The position numbers and the translations under genes are program-made. A stretch of 64,000 nucleotides of DNA from Sulfurospirillum arcachonense DSM 9755. GTDB lineage: Bacteria; Campylobacterota; Campylobacteria; Campylobacterales; Sulfurospirillaceae. Location of the stretch: contig NZ_JFBL01000005.1 of assembly GCF_000597725.1 (NCBI RefSeq), positions 62,001-126,000 of the forward strand, written 5' to 3'. Positions 23,505 to 35,036 of the stretch are shown here, piece after piece. How positions within the stretch are numbered: position 1 is the stretch's first letter; every line of letters begins with the position of its first letter. Under the pieces are notes generated by a model. It made no database searches. It was given only the letters and a program-made list of their open reading frames with translations, and was not told the origin of the DNA.

Positions 23505-24463
23505 AATTACTCGAAGTAAGAGATGTTGAGAAAATTTTTTCTGTAAAAGTTGGTTCATTTGAAAAAAAAGATTTACATGCATTAAATAAAGTAAGTTTTG
23601 ATGTTTTTAAAGGAAAAACTCTCTCTTTAGTTGGTGAGAGTGGATGCGGAAAGACAACCATAGGAAAAGTTATTTTAGGATTATATGAAGCTACGAATGG
23701 TTCAGTAGTATTTCAAGATAAAGATATAGCAAAATTATCTCCAGCGCAAAGAGGAATAAGCCAAAAAGATATTCAGATGATATTTCAAGATCCCTATTCT
23801 TCTTTAAATCCAAGAAAAAAAATAAAGACAATTTTAGAACAACCTCTAAAAATTCATACTAAAATGAAAAAGAAAGAACGCTTAGCAACAATGTTATCAC
23901 TTTGTGATGATGTAGGAATTGACCATACGTATCTTGAAAGGTATCCTCATCAGTTCTCCGGTGGACAACGTCAAAGAATTGCAATAGCAAGAGCTATGAT
24001 ATTAAAACCGGAATTAATCTTAGCAGATGAGCCAATTTCAGCTCTGGATGTTTCGATTCAAGCACAAATATTAAATCTTATGATGGATTTAAAAGATAAG
24101 TATAAATTAACAACACTGTTTATAACACATGATATAAGTGTTGTTAAGCATTTAAGTGATTATGTTGCAGTGATGTATCTTGGAGAAATTGTAGAGTATG
24201 CTTCTAAAGATGAGTTATTTAAAAATCCTAAACATCCTTATACTGAAATGCTTTTTTCTACAGTTCCAGATATTCGTACACCATTGGCAACAGAAAGTGT
24301 TTTAAAAACAGGAGAAATACAAAGTCCAATAGATTTACCACAAGGTTGTTTTTTTGCTAATAGATGTCCTTATAAAGTAGATGCTTGTGAACAGAGTCAT
24401 CCTGAGTTGGTAGATCTTGGAAATAAACATTTGGCAAGATGCCCTAGAATTGGAGAGTTTTAA
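23486..24463 (+). CDS. Peptide ABC transporter ATPase, DppF type
   Basis: The second ATPase has 325 residues: Walker A GESGCGKT, Q loop FQDPYSSLNP, signature FSGGQRQR, Walker B LILADEPISALD, switch FITHDISVV. A C-terminal GCFFANRCPYKVDACEQSHP extension is again cysteine-bearing. The start is TTG at 23486, supported by AAGGAGA 5 nt upstream and lying inside the previous gene. It completes an SBP-permease-permease-ATPase-ATPase set. Confidence 0.94.
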   Translation: MSQSEVKLLEVRDVEKIFSVKVGSFEKKDLHALNKVSFDVFKGKTLSLVGESGCGKTTIGKVILGLYEATNGSVVFQDKDIAKLSPAQRGISQKDIQMIFQDPYSSLNPRKKIKTILEQPLKIHTKMKKKERLATMLSLCDDVGIDHTYLERYPHQFSGGQRQRIAIARAMILKPELILADEPISALDVSIQAQILNLMMDLKDKYKLTTLFITHDISVVKHLSDYVAVMYLGEIVEYASKDELFKNPKHPYTEMLFSTVPDIRTPLATESVLKTGEIQSPIDLPQGCFFANRCPYKVDACEQSHPELVDLGNKHLARCPRIGEF

Positions 24464-24464
24464 A

Positions 24465-25208
24465 TTGGTTAGAAGAAAACCTATTATAGGAATTTCAAGT
24501 AATTTAGTAATAGACGAAAGTGGAAGATTTAAAGACTTTTGGAGAACCTATGTTAATGAAGATTATGTAACAGCTATCTTAAAAGCAGGCGGAATTCCCT
24601 TTATAATACCCATTGTTGATGATAAAGAAGTAATAAGAGCACAAGTAGAGAATATAGATGCTATTATCTTTTCTGGAGGAGAAGCAGATATAAATCCAGC
24701 TATATATGGAGAAGAAATTTCAGAAAGAAGTACAGCTCCTAATAATAAAAGAGATTGGTTTGATTTTGAACTTGCAAAAATAGTTAAAGAGTTTAAAAAA
24801 CCAACATTGACAGTATGTAGAGGACATCAAGTAGCAAATATTTTACGTGGAGGAACATTGCATCAAGATACTTCTTATGCAAATAACATGCATTTAACAC
24901 ATAATCAACAGTCTACTCCTGATTTTTTAGCACATGAAATAAAAATAGACAAAGATAGTTTATTGTATGATATTTTGAAAAAAGAAGAGATATGGGTCAA
25001 TTCTTTTCATCATCAAGTTGTAAAAGATGTTCCAGAAATGCTTAAGGTAACTGCTGTTGCAACTGATGGAGCAATAGAAGCTGTTGAGTATAAAGATCCT
25101 GAGTATTTTTTCTTATCAGTTCAATGGCACCCTGAAATGATGGCTGCTCGTGATAATGAGGATATGCTTAAAATATTCAAAAGACTAATTAAAGAAGTAA
25201 AAGAGTAA
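24465..25208 (+). CDS. Class I amidotransferase-like peptidase C26 (gamma-glutamyl hydrolase, PuuD type)
   Basis: This cytoplasmic hydrolase carries the C26 catalytic set: nucleophile C118 in TVCRGHQVANIL, with H222 and E224 in SVQWHPEMM, and an oxyanion region FSGGEADINPAIYGE. Relatives cleave gamma-glutamyl bonds, as in gamma-glutamyl-GABA hydrolysis by PuuD. I place the start at TTG 24465, where GGAGAG lies 7 nt upstream, giving 247 residues. An ATG at 24417 in the same frame lies well inside the preceding gene and lacks an SD. Its location between transporter genes suggests that the imported peptide contains a gamma-glutamyl bond. Confidence 0.88.
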   Translation: MVRRKPIIGISSNLVIDESGRFKDFWRTYVNEDYVTAILKAGGIPFIIPIVDDKEVIRAQVENIDAIIFSGGEADINPAIYGEEISERSTAPNNKRDWFDFELAKIVKEFKKPTLTVCRGHQVANILRGGTLHQDTSYANNMHLTHNQQSTPDFLAHEIKIDKDSLLYDILKKEEIWVNSFHHQVVKDVPEMLKVTAVATDGAIEAVEYKDPEYFFLSVQWHPEMMAARDNEDMLKIFKRLIKEVKE

Positions 25209-25220
25209 TAAGGAGTTTCA

Positions 25221-26744
25221 ATGAAAAAAATTATAGTTGGTTTAGCAACGGCAGCGTTACTTTGTTCAGGAGCTAATGCAAAGACCTTGAGTGTAGGGAT
25301 GTCTGATGGTGCACAAAGTATGGATCCATACTTTATTAACAATGATGATACAAATTCTATTTTAAATAATGTATTTGATAGTCTAATCTCTTTTGATAAA
25401 GACTTACATACTCAAGCAAATTTAGCAGAGTCATGGAGTAATCCTAGTCCAAAAGAGTGGATTTTTAAGTTAAGAAAAGGTGTAAAATTTCATAATGGTA
25501 GTGATTTTAATGCAGATGATGTAATTTTTTCTTATGATAGAGTAAGAAATTGGGATAAATCAGCTTTTAAAAGTAAAGTAAATATGATTGAATCAGTTTC
25601 AAAAGTTGATGAATATACTATCAAAATGGTTACAAATAAACCTTATCCAATCTTTTTAAGACAACTTACTTATGTTAATATTTTAGATAAAGAAACATTA
25701 GCAGGAAAAAGTGATCAATGGATAGGTTTAAATCCAGTAGGAACAGGACCTTATAAATTTGATTCATGGAATAAAGGTGATAGTATAAAAATGAGTGCCA
25801 ACAATGGTTATTGGTTAGGAAAACCAACTTATGATAAAGTGATTTTTAAGCCATTAACAAATGCAGCAACAAGAGTTGCAGGTATTTTAAGTGGTGCTGT
25901 TGATATTATCAATAAAGTTCCAGCAGTAGATGTAGCAAAAATTAAAAATAACGAAAGAGTAGATTTTTTTATGGTTCCTTCTTTAAGAACTATTTATATT
26001 CATATGGATCAGCACCGTGAAAAATCTCCATTTATAAAAAGCCCAACAGGTAAAAATCCTTTGCAAGATATAAAAGTAAGACAAGCTTTTTCTTATGCAA
26101 TTGATAGAGAAAGTATTACAAAGTATATTATGAAAGGCTTTGCAGTGACTGCAAATCAGCTTAATGCAAGTACTGTTTATGGATATGATAAAAGTATAGG
26201 AAAGTTTGAATTTAATCCAGAAAAAGCAAAAGCTTTGTTAAAAGAAGCTGGATATCCAAATGGTTTTGAAATTCAACTTGACTCTCTAAATACAGGAACT
26301 TATCCAAAAATTGCTCAAGCAGTAGCTTCTAGTTTAACAAGAATAGGTATAAAAGTTAAAGTAAATGCAACTCCTGGTTCTGTATTTTTTGGAAAAATGG
26401 GCAAAAGAGAAACTAGCTTTAGTTTAATCGGATGGGCAAGTGGTTCTGGAGATGCAAGTTCTTTTCTTGATAGTATAGTTCATTCTGTAAATCCTGATAA
26501 AGGATATGGAAAGTACAATTGGGGAAATTTTGCTAATGCAAAAGCGGATGAGTTAATAGAAAAATCAGCTAGCACAATGAATCCAGAAGAAAGATTAAAA
26601 GAACTCAAAGAGGTGCAAAAAATTGCTCTTGCAGAGTTTGGGTATCTACCTATTCATTATACAGTGAACTTATATGCTGCAAATAAAAAAGTTCATTTTG
26701 AACCAAGAATCAACGGTTACATTTGGGCATTTGACGTAAAATAG
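25221..26744 (+). CDS. Family 5 peptide-binding protein of an ABC transporter (copy 2)
   Basis: This 507-residue exported binding protein is a clear paralogue of the one at 19158. Signal peptide and landmarks run in parallel (WIFKLRKGVKFHNGSDFNAD, SWNKGDSIKM, IKVRQAFSYAIDRES, PIHYTVNLYA). SD AAGGAGTTTC precedes the ATG. Differences cluster in substrate-facing segments, such as STVYGYDKSI here against EAVFGYDPSI in copy 1, so the two may present different peptides to one permease. A hairpin terminator follows at 26770-26790. Confidence 0.93.
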   Translation: MKKIIVGLATAALLCSGANAKTLSVGMSDGAQSMDPYFINNDDTNSILNNVFDSLISFDKDLHTQANLAESWSNPSPKEWIFKLRKGVKFHNGSDFNADDVIFSYDRVRNWDKSAFKSKVNMIESVSKVDEYTIKMVTNKPYPIFLRQLTYVNILDKETLAGKSDQWIGLNPVGTGPYKFDSWNKGDSIKMSANNGYWLGKPTYDKVIFKPLTNAATRVAGILSGAVDIINKVPAVDVAKIKNNERVDFFMVPSLRTIYIHMDQHREKSPFIKSPTGKNPLQDIKVRQAFSYAIDRESITKYIMKGFAVTANQLNASTVYGYDKSIGKFEFNPEKAKALLKEAGYPNGFEIQLDSLNTGTYPKIAQAVASSLTRIGIKVKVNATPGSVFFGKMGKRETSFSLIGWASGSGDASSFLDSIVHSVNPDKGYGKYNWGNFANAKADELIEKSASTMNPEERLKELKEVQKIALAEFGYLPIHYTVNLYAANKKVHFEPRINGYIWAFDVK

Positions 26745-26769
26745 GAATAAACTAAACATTTTTAATAAA

Positions 26770-26795
26770 AGAGGGGTGTATTACCCCTCTATTTT
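26770..26795 (+). terminator. Terminator of the peptide-uptake operon
   Basis: AGAGGGGT (26770-26777) and ACCCCTCT (26783-26790) form a GC-rich 8-bp stem with a 5-nt loop, followed by ATTTTC. It closes the operon before the phosphate-type transporter gene. Confidence 0.75.
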
Positions 26796-26868
26796 CATCA
26801 TATAAATTATTCTTTAAGATAAGTTACTCTAACATAGTAGAAGTACTAATGAAATGAGGGGCTAAATT

Positions 26869-28545
26869 ATGGATAAATTAATTGCAGTTTTATCTGGTCT
26901 TGGGATTTTTTTATTTGGTATGCTTTATCTTGAAAGTGCATTAAAAGAATTTGCTGGACGTAAATTAAAAGACTATATAAAAAGATATACTTCCACAAAC
27001 TTAAAAGCGATTGCTTTAGGTGCAGTCTCAACAGCTGTTTTGCAAAGTTCTTCCGTTATAACTCTCATAGTTTTATCATTTGTTGGAGCGGGTCTTATGG
27101 GACTTGGAGCAGGAATTGGTGCAATATTTGGAGCAAATATAGGGACTACTGCAACTGCTTGGATTGTGGCACTTGTTGGATTTAAAATTAAAATTGGTGC
27201 ATATGCTATTGCTATTACAGGTTTAGGTGGACTTTTAGCTGTTTTTGGTGGGAAGAGAAAAAATATACTTTTTATAGCGCAAATGATGATAGGCTTTGGT
27301 CTTATATTTTTTGGTTTGTCTGAAATAAAAAACTCAATGGCAACGATTGCAGATGGTGTTGATTTGAATTTTGAAAGTAATTATAAAGGTATTATCTTTT
27401 TATTTATGGGTATGGGTTTAACGGCAGTCATTCAATCTTCTTCTGCTGCAACTGCAATCATATTTTCTGCTTTTTATGCGGGGATTGCTACTTTTGAGCT
27501 TTCTTGTGCATTTATAATAGGGGCAAATCTTGGTACTACTGCAACAGCTCTTTTAGGTTCAATCGGTGGTACGATGGATAAAAAGAGAATTGCTATAGCG
27601 CATGTTCTTTTTAATGTAGTTGGTTCTGTATTTGTGTATATTTTTATATCTCAATATGCTTATTTTATACTTGAAATTTTAAATTTTAAAGACGATCCTA
27701 TTCTTGGTTTATCTATTTTTCATACTTTGTTTAATTTGACAGGTGTTGTTCTCTTTTATCCTTTTATTGATTTATTGACACAAAGATTAAATACGTTTTT
27801 CATTAAAAAACGAGTTTTTATAGCTCAAAGTATACACAACACTGGTTTTGAAATTCCAGAAGCATCAATTGAAGCAATAAAAAAAGATATAAATCTTTTA
27901 CTTGATAAGGCTATGAAACTCTCTTTAGCAATTTTAAATATAAATGAAGTAAAAGTTGTTACACAAAAACAAAAGGTTAAAGAAGTTGTTAATTTAGATG
28001 ATAAACTTATGGAAATTGATTTTGTTAGAAGATATAAAGATTTAAAAAAATTGGAAATAGAAATATTAGAATATACTAACCAAGTTTCAACTATGAAACT
28101 TGAAGTTGAAGAGATTAAAGCTATTAATAATCTTACTTCGGCAATAAGAAGAATAGTTTATGCTGCTAAGTTGGTTAAAGATATTCGCCATAATATTGAA
28201 GAGTTAATTGAAAATGAATCAGATTTTATACGGGGTATATTTTTAGAGCAAAGGCGTAATACTGCTAGGTTTTTCAAAAATTATGCTTACATAATGGAAG
28301 GTATTAAAAATAAAGGAGAACGTGCTCAAAAGCAGTATTATAAAATGAAAGATAGCAATAAAGAATTCATGGAAAATATTGCTACTTTAGTACGTGGAGA
28401 TTATGTTACTGAACATGATGCAACGACAATTATTAATGTTAATAGCTCTTTATATCACTCAGCAAAAGCATTTTTAGATTCAGCAGATTATATGTATAAA
28501 ATGCAAAAAAGTGAAGAAATAAAAGAAAAAGAATTAGAAAAGTGA
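26869..28545 (+). CDS. Na/Pi-cotransporter family protein with PhoU-like tail
   Basis: The 558-residue inner-membrane protein has two inverted Na_Pi_cotrans repeats. The paired signature is QSSSVITLIVLSFVGAGL (near residue 63) and QSSSAATAIIFSAFYAG (near 190), each followed by GANIGTTATA or GANLGTTATA. A helical cytoplasmic tail (about 330-540) resembles PhoU. The family (NptA/YjbB) moves phosphate with sodium; YjbB can export phosphate. The direction here is unknown. The gene stands alone between the peptide operon and pyrG. Confidence 0.92.
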   Translation: MDKLIAVLSGLGIFLFGMLYLESALKEFAGRKLKDYIKRYTSTNLKAIALGAVSTAVLQSSSVITLIVLSFVGAGLMGLGAGIGAIFGANIGTTATAWIVALVGFKIKIGAYAIAITGLGGLLAVFGGKRKNILFIAQMMIGFGLIFFGLSEIKNSMATIADGVDLNFESNYKGIIFLFMGMGLTAVIQSSSAATAIIFSAFYAGIATFELSCAFIIGANLGTTATALLGSIGGTMDKKRIAIAHVLFNVVGSVFVYIFISQYAYFILEILNFKDDPILGLSIFHTLFNLTGVVLFYPFIDLLTQRLNTFFIKKRVFIAQSIHNTGFEIPEASIEAIKKDINLLLDKAMKLSLAILNINEVKVVTQKQKVKEVVNLDDKLMEIDFVRRYKDLKKLEIEILEYTNQVSTMKLEVEEIKAINNLTSAIRRIVYAAKLVKDIRHNIEELIENESDFIRGIFLEQRRNTARFFKNYAYIMEGIKNKGERAQKQYYKMKDSNKEFMENIATLVRGDYVTEHDATTIINVNSSLYHSAKAFLDSADYMYKMQKSEEIKEKELEK

Positions 28546-28638
28546 GATAAATTTTTTATGCTTTACATGTAACAATATAATTGAATTACCAGCTAAATGT
28601 ACTTACATGAAATAAACGCTTTATTATCTTTATTGAGA

Positions 28639-28644
28639 TATAAT
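28639..28644 (+). promoter_or_regulatory. Candidate -10 element for pyrG-recJ
   Basis: TATAAT in GAGATATAATTTC lies 29 nt before the pyrG ATG. An ACATGTAA copy sits about 70 bp upstream (28565-28572). Confidence 0.5.
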
Positions 28645-28669
28645 TTCTAAAAAAATACAGAATGGATAA

Positions 28670-31889
<3,220 letters not shown>

Positions 31890-31939
31890 AGATTAATATG
31901 CTAACCTAATAATATACGTTATATTTATAAGGGGAAGCT

Positions 31940-33382
31940 ATGATAAATGAGAATGTTGATCTGCTGTGTGAGCAGTTAGATAAGGAGTTGTGTAAAAGAG
32001 GGCTATCAAGAAGAGATGCTTTAAAATTAGCCGGTGTTGGTACAGCCTCTTTTTTATTAAACCCATCGGAGGCAAGTGCAGCTACAAAAGCTGTAGCATC
32101 TGATGTGAAAGGAAAAATTGTTATTGTTGGTGGTGGAGCAGCGGGGTGTTCAATAGCTTCACTATTAGTAAAAAAACTAAGTAATCCAAATATAACTATA
32201 ATTGAGCCAAATGCAACTAGTGTGAGTTATCAACCAGGCCAAACTTTAATAGGTGCTGGTGTTTGGCAAAAAGAAGATATTCTTGGGCAAAGCCAAGATT
32301 TTTTTCCTAGTGAAGCAAAATGGATGCAAGATTCCGTGATAGAATTTGATCCAGATAAAAATAGAGTTATAACTGCTCAAAATGGTGAAGTAAAGTATGA
32401 CTTTTTAGTAGTTGCTACAGGATTACAATTAAATTATGACAAGATTGATGGACTAAGCCGTGACATAATAGGAAGTAATGGGATAGGTTCTGTTTATTTT
32501 GCCGATGGTGCAGCAAAAACTTGGCCACTTATGCAAAAGTTTGTTTCAGAAGCAAAAAGTGGTAAAAAAGTTGAAGGTGTCTTTACTCATCCAAATACTC
32601 CAATTAAGTGTGGTGGTGCTCCTAAAAAAATCATGTATTTAACAAATGCTCGATTAGTAGAAGCAAAAGCAAGAGACAATGCAACATTGACTTTTTATCC
32701 TAATGGTGGGAAAATGTTTGGTGTTCCAGAGTATCATGAAGCTATTGTAAAACAGTTTGAAGCTCGTGATATGAAATGGCACTATAAGCATAATTTAGTA
32801 GCAGTTGATCCAGGTAAGAAAATAGCTACATTTGATCACAGTTATCTTGTAAAAGGTGAATGGGATCCAGACTTAGAAGAGTTTGACATGATTCCTCAAG
32901 TAAAACAAGTAAAAGTTCCATTTGATTTTATGCATGTAACACCTCCTATGAGTGCCCCTGATGCTGTTAAAAAATCTCCTTTAGCATGGCAAAGAGGAAG
33001 TGCAAGTAAAGGTGGTTGGGTTGAACTTAAAAAAGAGACTCTTCAACATACAAGATATGCAAATGTTTTTGGTTTAGGAGATGTTGCTGGTATTCCTATG
33101 GGAAAAACTGGTGGGTCAGTAAGAAAACAATATACAGTTGCTGCACAAAATCTTGTAGATGTCATGTCTGGAAAGGCTCCAACACAAAAATATGGAGGCT
33201 ATACTGTTTGCCCTTTGATTACAGATATTGGTACGGTTATGCTTGCTGAGTTTGATTGGAGTAAGAAACCTACACCATCATTTCCTCTTGATCCTACAAA
33301 AGAGCGTTGGATTTGGTGGATATTGAAAGTTTATATGCTGAAGCCTATGTATTTTTATGGTATGCTAAAAGGTAGAGCATAG
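31940..33382 (+). CDS. sqr: Tat-exported sulfide:quinone reductase-like flavoprotein, type II-like
   Basis: The N-terminus carries a twin-arginine signal (SRRDALKLAGVG, R24-R25) after an unusually long 22-residue leader, with a cleavage region near SAATK. The FAD fold begins IVIVGGGAAGC. The cysteine motif KCGGAPKKIMYL (near 222) resembles the type II SQR motif KCAGAPQK, and a second redox Cys is in TVCPLIT (near 424). The aromatic-rich C-terminus (WIWWILKVYMLKPMYFYG) looks like an SQR membrane-contact helix. The expected reaction is oxidation of sulfide to sulfur or persulfide. The cytochrome gene downstream suggests an alternative electron acceptor. FccB-like sulfide dehydrogenase is the other option. 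Confidence 0.83.
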   Translation: MINENVDLLCEQLDKELCKRGLSRRDALKLAGVGTASFLLNPSEASAATKAVASDVKGKIVIVGGGAAGCSIASLLVKKLSNPNITIIEPNATSVSYQPGQTLIGAGVWQKEDILGQSQDFFPSEAKWMQDSVIEFDPDKNRVITAQNGEVKYDFLVVATGLQLNYDKIDGLSRDIIGSNGIGSVYFADGAAKTWPLMQKFVSEAKSGKKVEGVFTHPNTPIKCGGAPKKIMYLTNARLVEAKARDNATLTFYPNGGKMFGVPEYHEAIVKQFEARDMKWHYKHNLVAVDPGKKIATFDHSYLVKGEWDPDLEEFDMIPQVKQVKVPFDFMHVTPPMSAPDAVKKSPLAWQRGSASKGGWVELKKETLQHTRYANVFGLGDVAGIPMGKTGGSVRKQYTVAAQNLVDVMSGKAPTQKYGGYTVCPLITDIGTVMLAEFDWSKKPTPSFPLDPTKERWIWWILKVYMLKPMYFYGMLKGRA

Positions 33383-33411
33383 TCGATAATGAACTTAAAA
33401 GGAGTTATAAA

Positions 33412-34080
33412 ATGATAAGAAAATTAGTTTATTTAATCATATCTTTAAGCGCCATTATCTCTCTAGCTCAGGCTAAGCAATATAGTGTAGCAGAAATTTA
33501 TGATAAAATGTGTTCAAAGTGTCATGGTTTAAAAGCAGAAGGAATTCCTGAAAAAAAGGCTCCAGCATTAAATAACATGACCCAAAATGAGTTAGCTTAT
33601 GAGCTTTTTGATTTAGTAGCAAATGGTTCACAATCTTCGGGAAGTAACAGTGAAGTTATGGCACATAATCAAAAGCAAATTATGAAAAAAGGGATGACAT
33701 ATCACCCTGATGATATGGCTTTATACATTTCTTCTACGTATGGTATAAAAAGTTCAAAGCCAGATGTTTCTTCTGTTAACCATAATGGTATAAAAACATA
33801 TAGTGTTTCTGAAATATATAAAAGAATGTGTTCAAAATGTCATGGAATGAATGCTGAAGGTAATCCAGAAAAACATGCTCCAGCAATTAATGATATGAGT
33901 AAAAGTGAACTAGAAATGGAGTTGTATAGTCTACAATCTGATGGATTTCAGTCTTCAGGTAGTAGCAATGAAATAATGACTCATAATCAAAAGAAAATAG
34001 AAGATAAAGGAATGCTCTATCATCCTGAAGATATGGCAACTTACATTTATTTTCATTTTAATAAAAAAGCTAAAAAATAG
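33412..34080 (+). CDS. Dihaem c-type cytochrome with duplicated domains
   Basis: A signal peptide (MIRKLVYLIISLSAIISLAQA) precedes two homologous cytochrome c units of about 105 residues. Haem sites are CSKCHG at 34-38 and at 140-144. Each unit also repeats KGM(T/L)YHP(D/E)DMA, offering a distal methionine ligand, and a SSGSxxEVM or SSGSSNEIM loop. The periplasmic protein should accept electrons. The gene follows the flavoprotein gene by 29 nt with SD AAAGGAG, so the pair resembles a flavocytochrome c sulfide dehydrogenase made of separate subunits. The partnership is inferred. Confidence 0.9.
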   Translation: MIRKLVYLIISLSAIISLAQAKQYSVAEIYDKMCSKCHGLKAEGIPEKKAPALNNMTQNELAYELFDLVANGSQSSGSNSEVMAHNQKQIMKKGMTYHPDDMALYISSTYGIKSSKPDVSSVNHNGIKTYSVSEIYKRMCSKCHGMNAEGNPEKHAPAINDMSKSELEMELYSLQSDGFQSSGSSNEIMTHNQKKIEDKGMLYHPEDMATYIYFHFNKKAKK

Positions 34081-34092
34081 CTTATTATTAAC

Positions 34093-34125
34093 AAGGGGAA
34101 GAGAGTTTCTTCCCCTTTTATTTGG
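34093..34125 (+). terminator. Terminator after the sqr-cytochrome pair
   Basis: AAGGGGAAGA (34093-34102) and TCTTCCCCTT (34108-34117) form a 10-bp stem with a 5-nt loop, followed by TTATTT. This is one of the strongest terminators in the window. Confidence 0.85.
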
Positions 34126-34131
34126 TATAAT
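34126..34131 (+). promoter_or_regulatory. Candidate -10 element for the 77-aa membrane protein gene
   Basis: TATAAT follows the terminator directly and lies 24 nt before the ATG at 34156. The next gene therefore has its own short transcript. Confidence 0.5.
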
Positions 34132-34155
34132 GTTAAATACAAAGTAGGATATGGA

Positions 34156-34389
34156 ATGACAAAAATAGGTAAAGAAATAGTGGTGTTTGTAGGATTGTTT
34201 CTATTTTTAGCTCTTGGTATGCATATGAAACAATGGATTTCTCATCCTATTGAACACATCGAACATCTTAGCCAAAGTCAATTTGGACTTTTTCATCCTC
34301 TATATTTTACGTTTGGATTATATATAATCCTTTATATAATTAGGAAAATATTGAGTTTTCTAAGAGGATTATTTGCATTAAAAAGCTAA
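34156..34389 (+). CDS. Small two-helix membrane protein (77 aa)
   Basis: Residues 7-23 (EIVVFVGLFLFLALGMH) and about 49-68 (YFTFGLYIILYIIRKILSFL) are hydrophobic helices. They are joined by a His-rich periplasmic-type loop: WISHPIEHIEHLSQSQFG. No family is recognised. It has a promoter, an SD-like AGGATATGG and good codon texture, so it is likely real. The 3' end overlaps the convergent pcm by 4 nt. The three histidines in the loop could bind metal, but this is speculative. Confidence 0.7.
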   Translation: MTKIGKEIVVFVGLFLFLALGMHMKQWISHPIEHIEHLSQSQFGLFHPLYFTFGLYIILYIIRKILSFLRGLFALKS

Positions 34390-35036
34390 TATCCTTTTCC
34401 ATCTTTTACAGGAACAAAAAGACAATCGTCTAATTCTTCACTTTTTATAGTTCCATTTTCTTTAGTAAATCGAGTAATTATCTGTTTATGACCTTTTTCA
34501 ATTGGTGCAACTAAGATACCACCATCAGCAAGTTGTTCAAAGATATTCTCAGGTATTTTTGGGATTGATGCAGAAAAAAGAATTCTATCATATGGTGCAT
34601 ACTCTTTCCAACCATTTTGTCCATCATCAAATCTAGTATGGATATTGTGAATATTTAAGTTTTTAAAACGTTCTCTTGCTTCCATTAAGAGTCGCTCAAC
34701 CCTTTCAATAGTAAAAACTCTTCTAATGAGTTTACTCAAAACAAGTGCTTGATATCCACTACCACAGCCAATTTCAAGGACACTATCAGCACCTTTACAT
34801 GTAAGAGCTTCACTCATTTTTGCAACTGTTAAAGGCGAACTTATCCATTGGTCTGCAAGCATAGGAAGAGCATCAAGTTTATAAGCGTGTCTACTAAAAC
34901 CTTTTGGAACAAAATGTTCTCTTTCACTTAGACAAAGTGCTTTATATGTATCATCACTTAATGTGCATACCTTAGAAATTTCATCAGCCATATATTTACA
35001 TTTTTGAAGTCTTATTTTACTGCTAAAATCACTCAT
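34386..35036 (-). CDS. pcm: Protein-L-isoaspartate O-methyltransferase
   Basis: Pcm methylates isoaspartyl residues with S-adenosylmethionine to start repair of aged proteins. The 216-residue sequence shows substrate-side motifs FVPKGFSRHAY and QWISSPLTVAKM, the SAM motif VLEIGCGSGYQALVL and the acidic loop FTIERVERL. It starts 1 nt into the nitrilase-type gene's stop, third in the nrdB-nitrilase-pcm run. A similar grouping with nrdB is known in Campylobacter. Confidence 0.95.
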   Translation of the reverse strand: MSDFSSKIRLQKCKYMADEISKVCTLSDDTYKALCLSEREHFVPKGFSRHAYKLDALPMLADQWISSPLTVAKMSEALTCKGADSVLEIGCGSGYQALVLSKLIRRVFTIERVERLLMEARERFKNLNIHNIHTRFDDGQNGWKEYAPYDRILFSASIPKIPENIFEQLADGGILVAPIEKGHKQIITRFTKENGTIKSEELDDCLFVPVKDGKGY

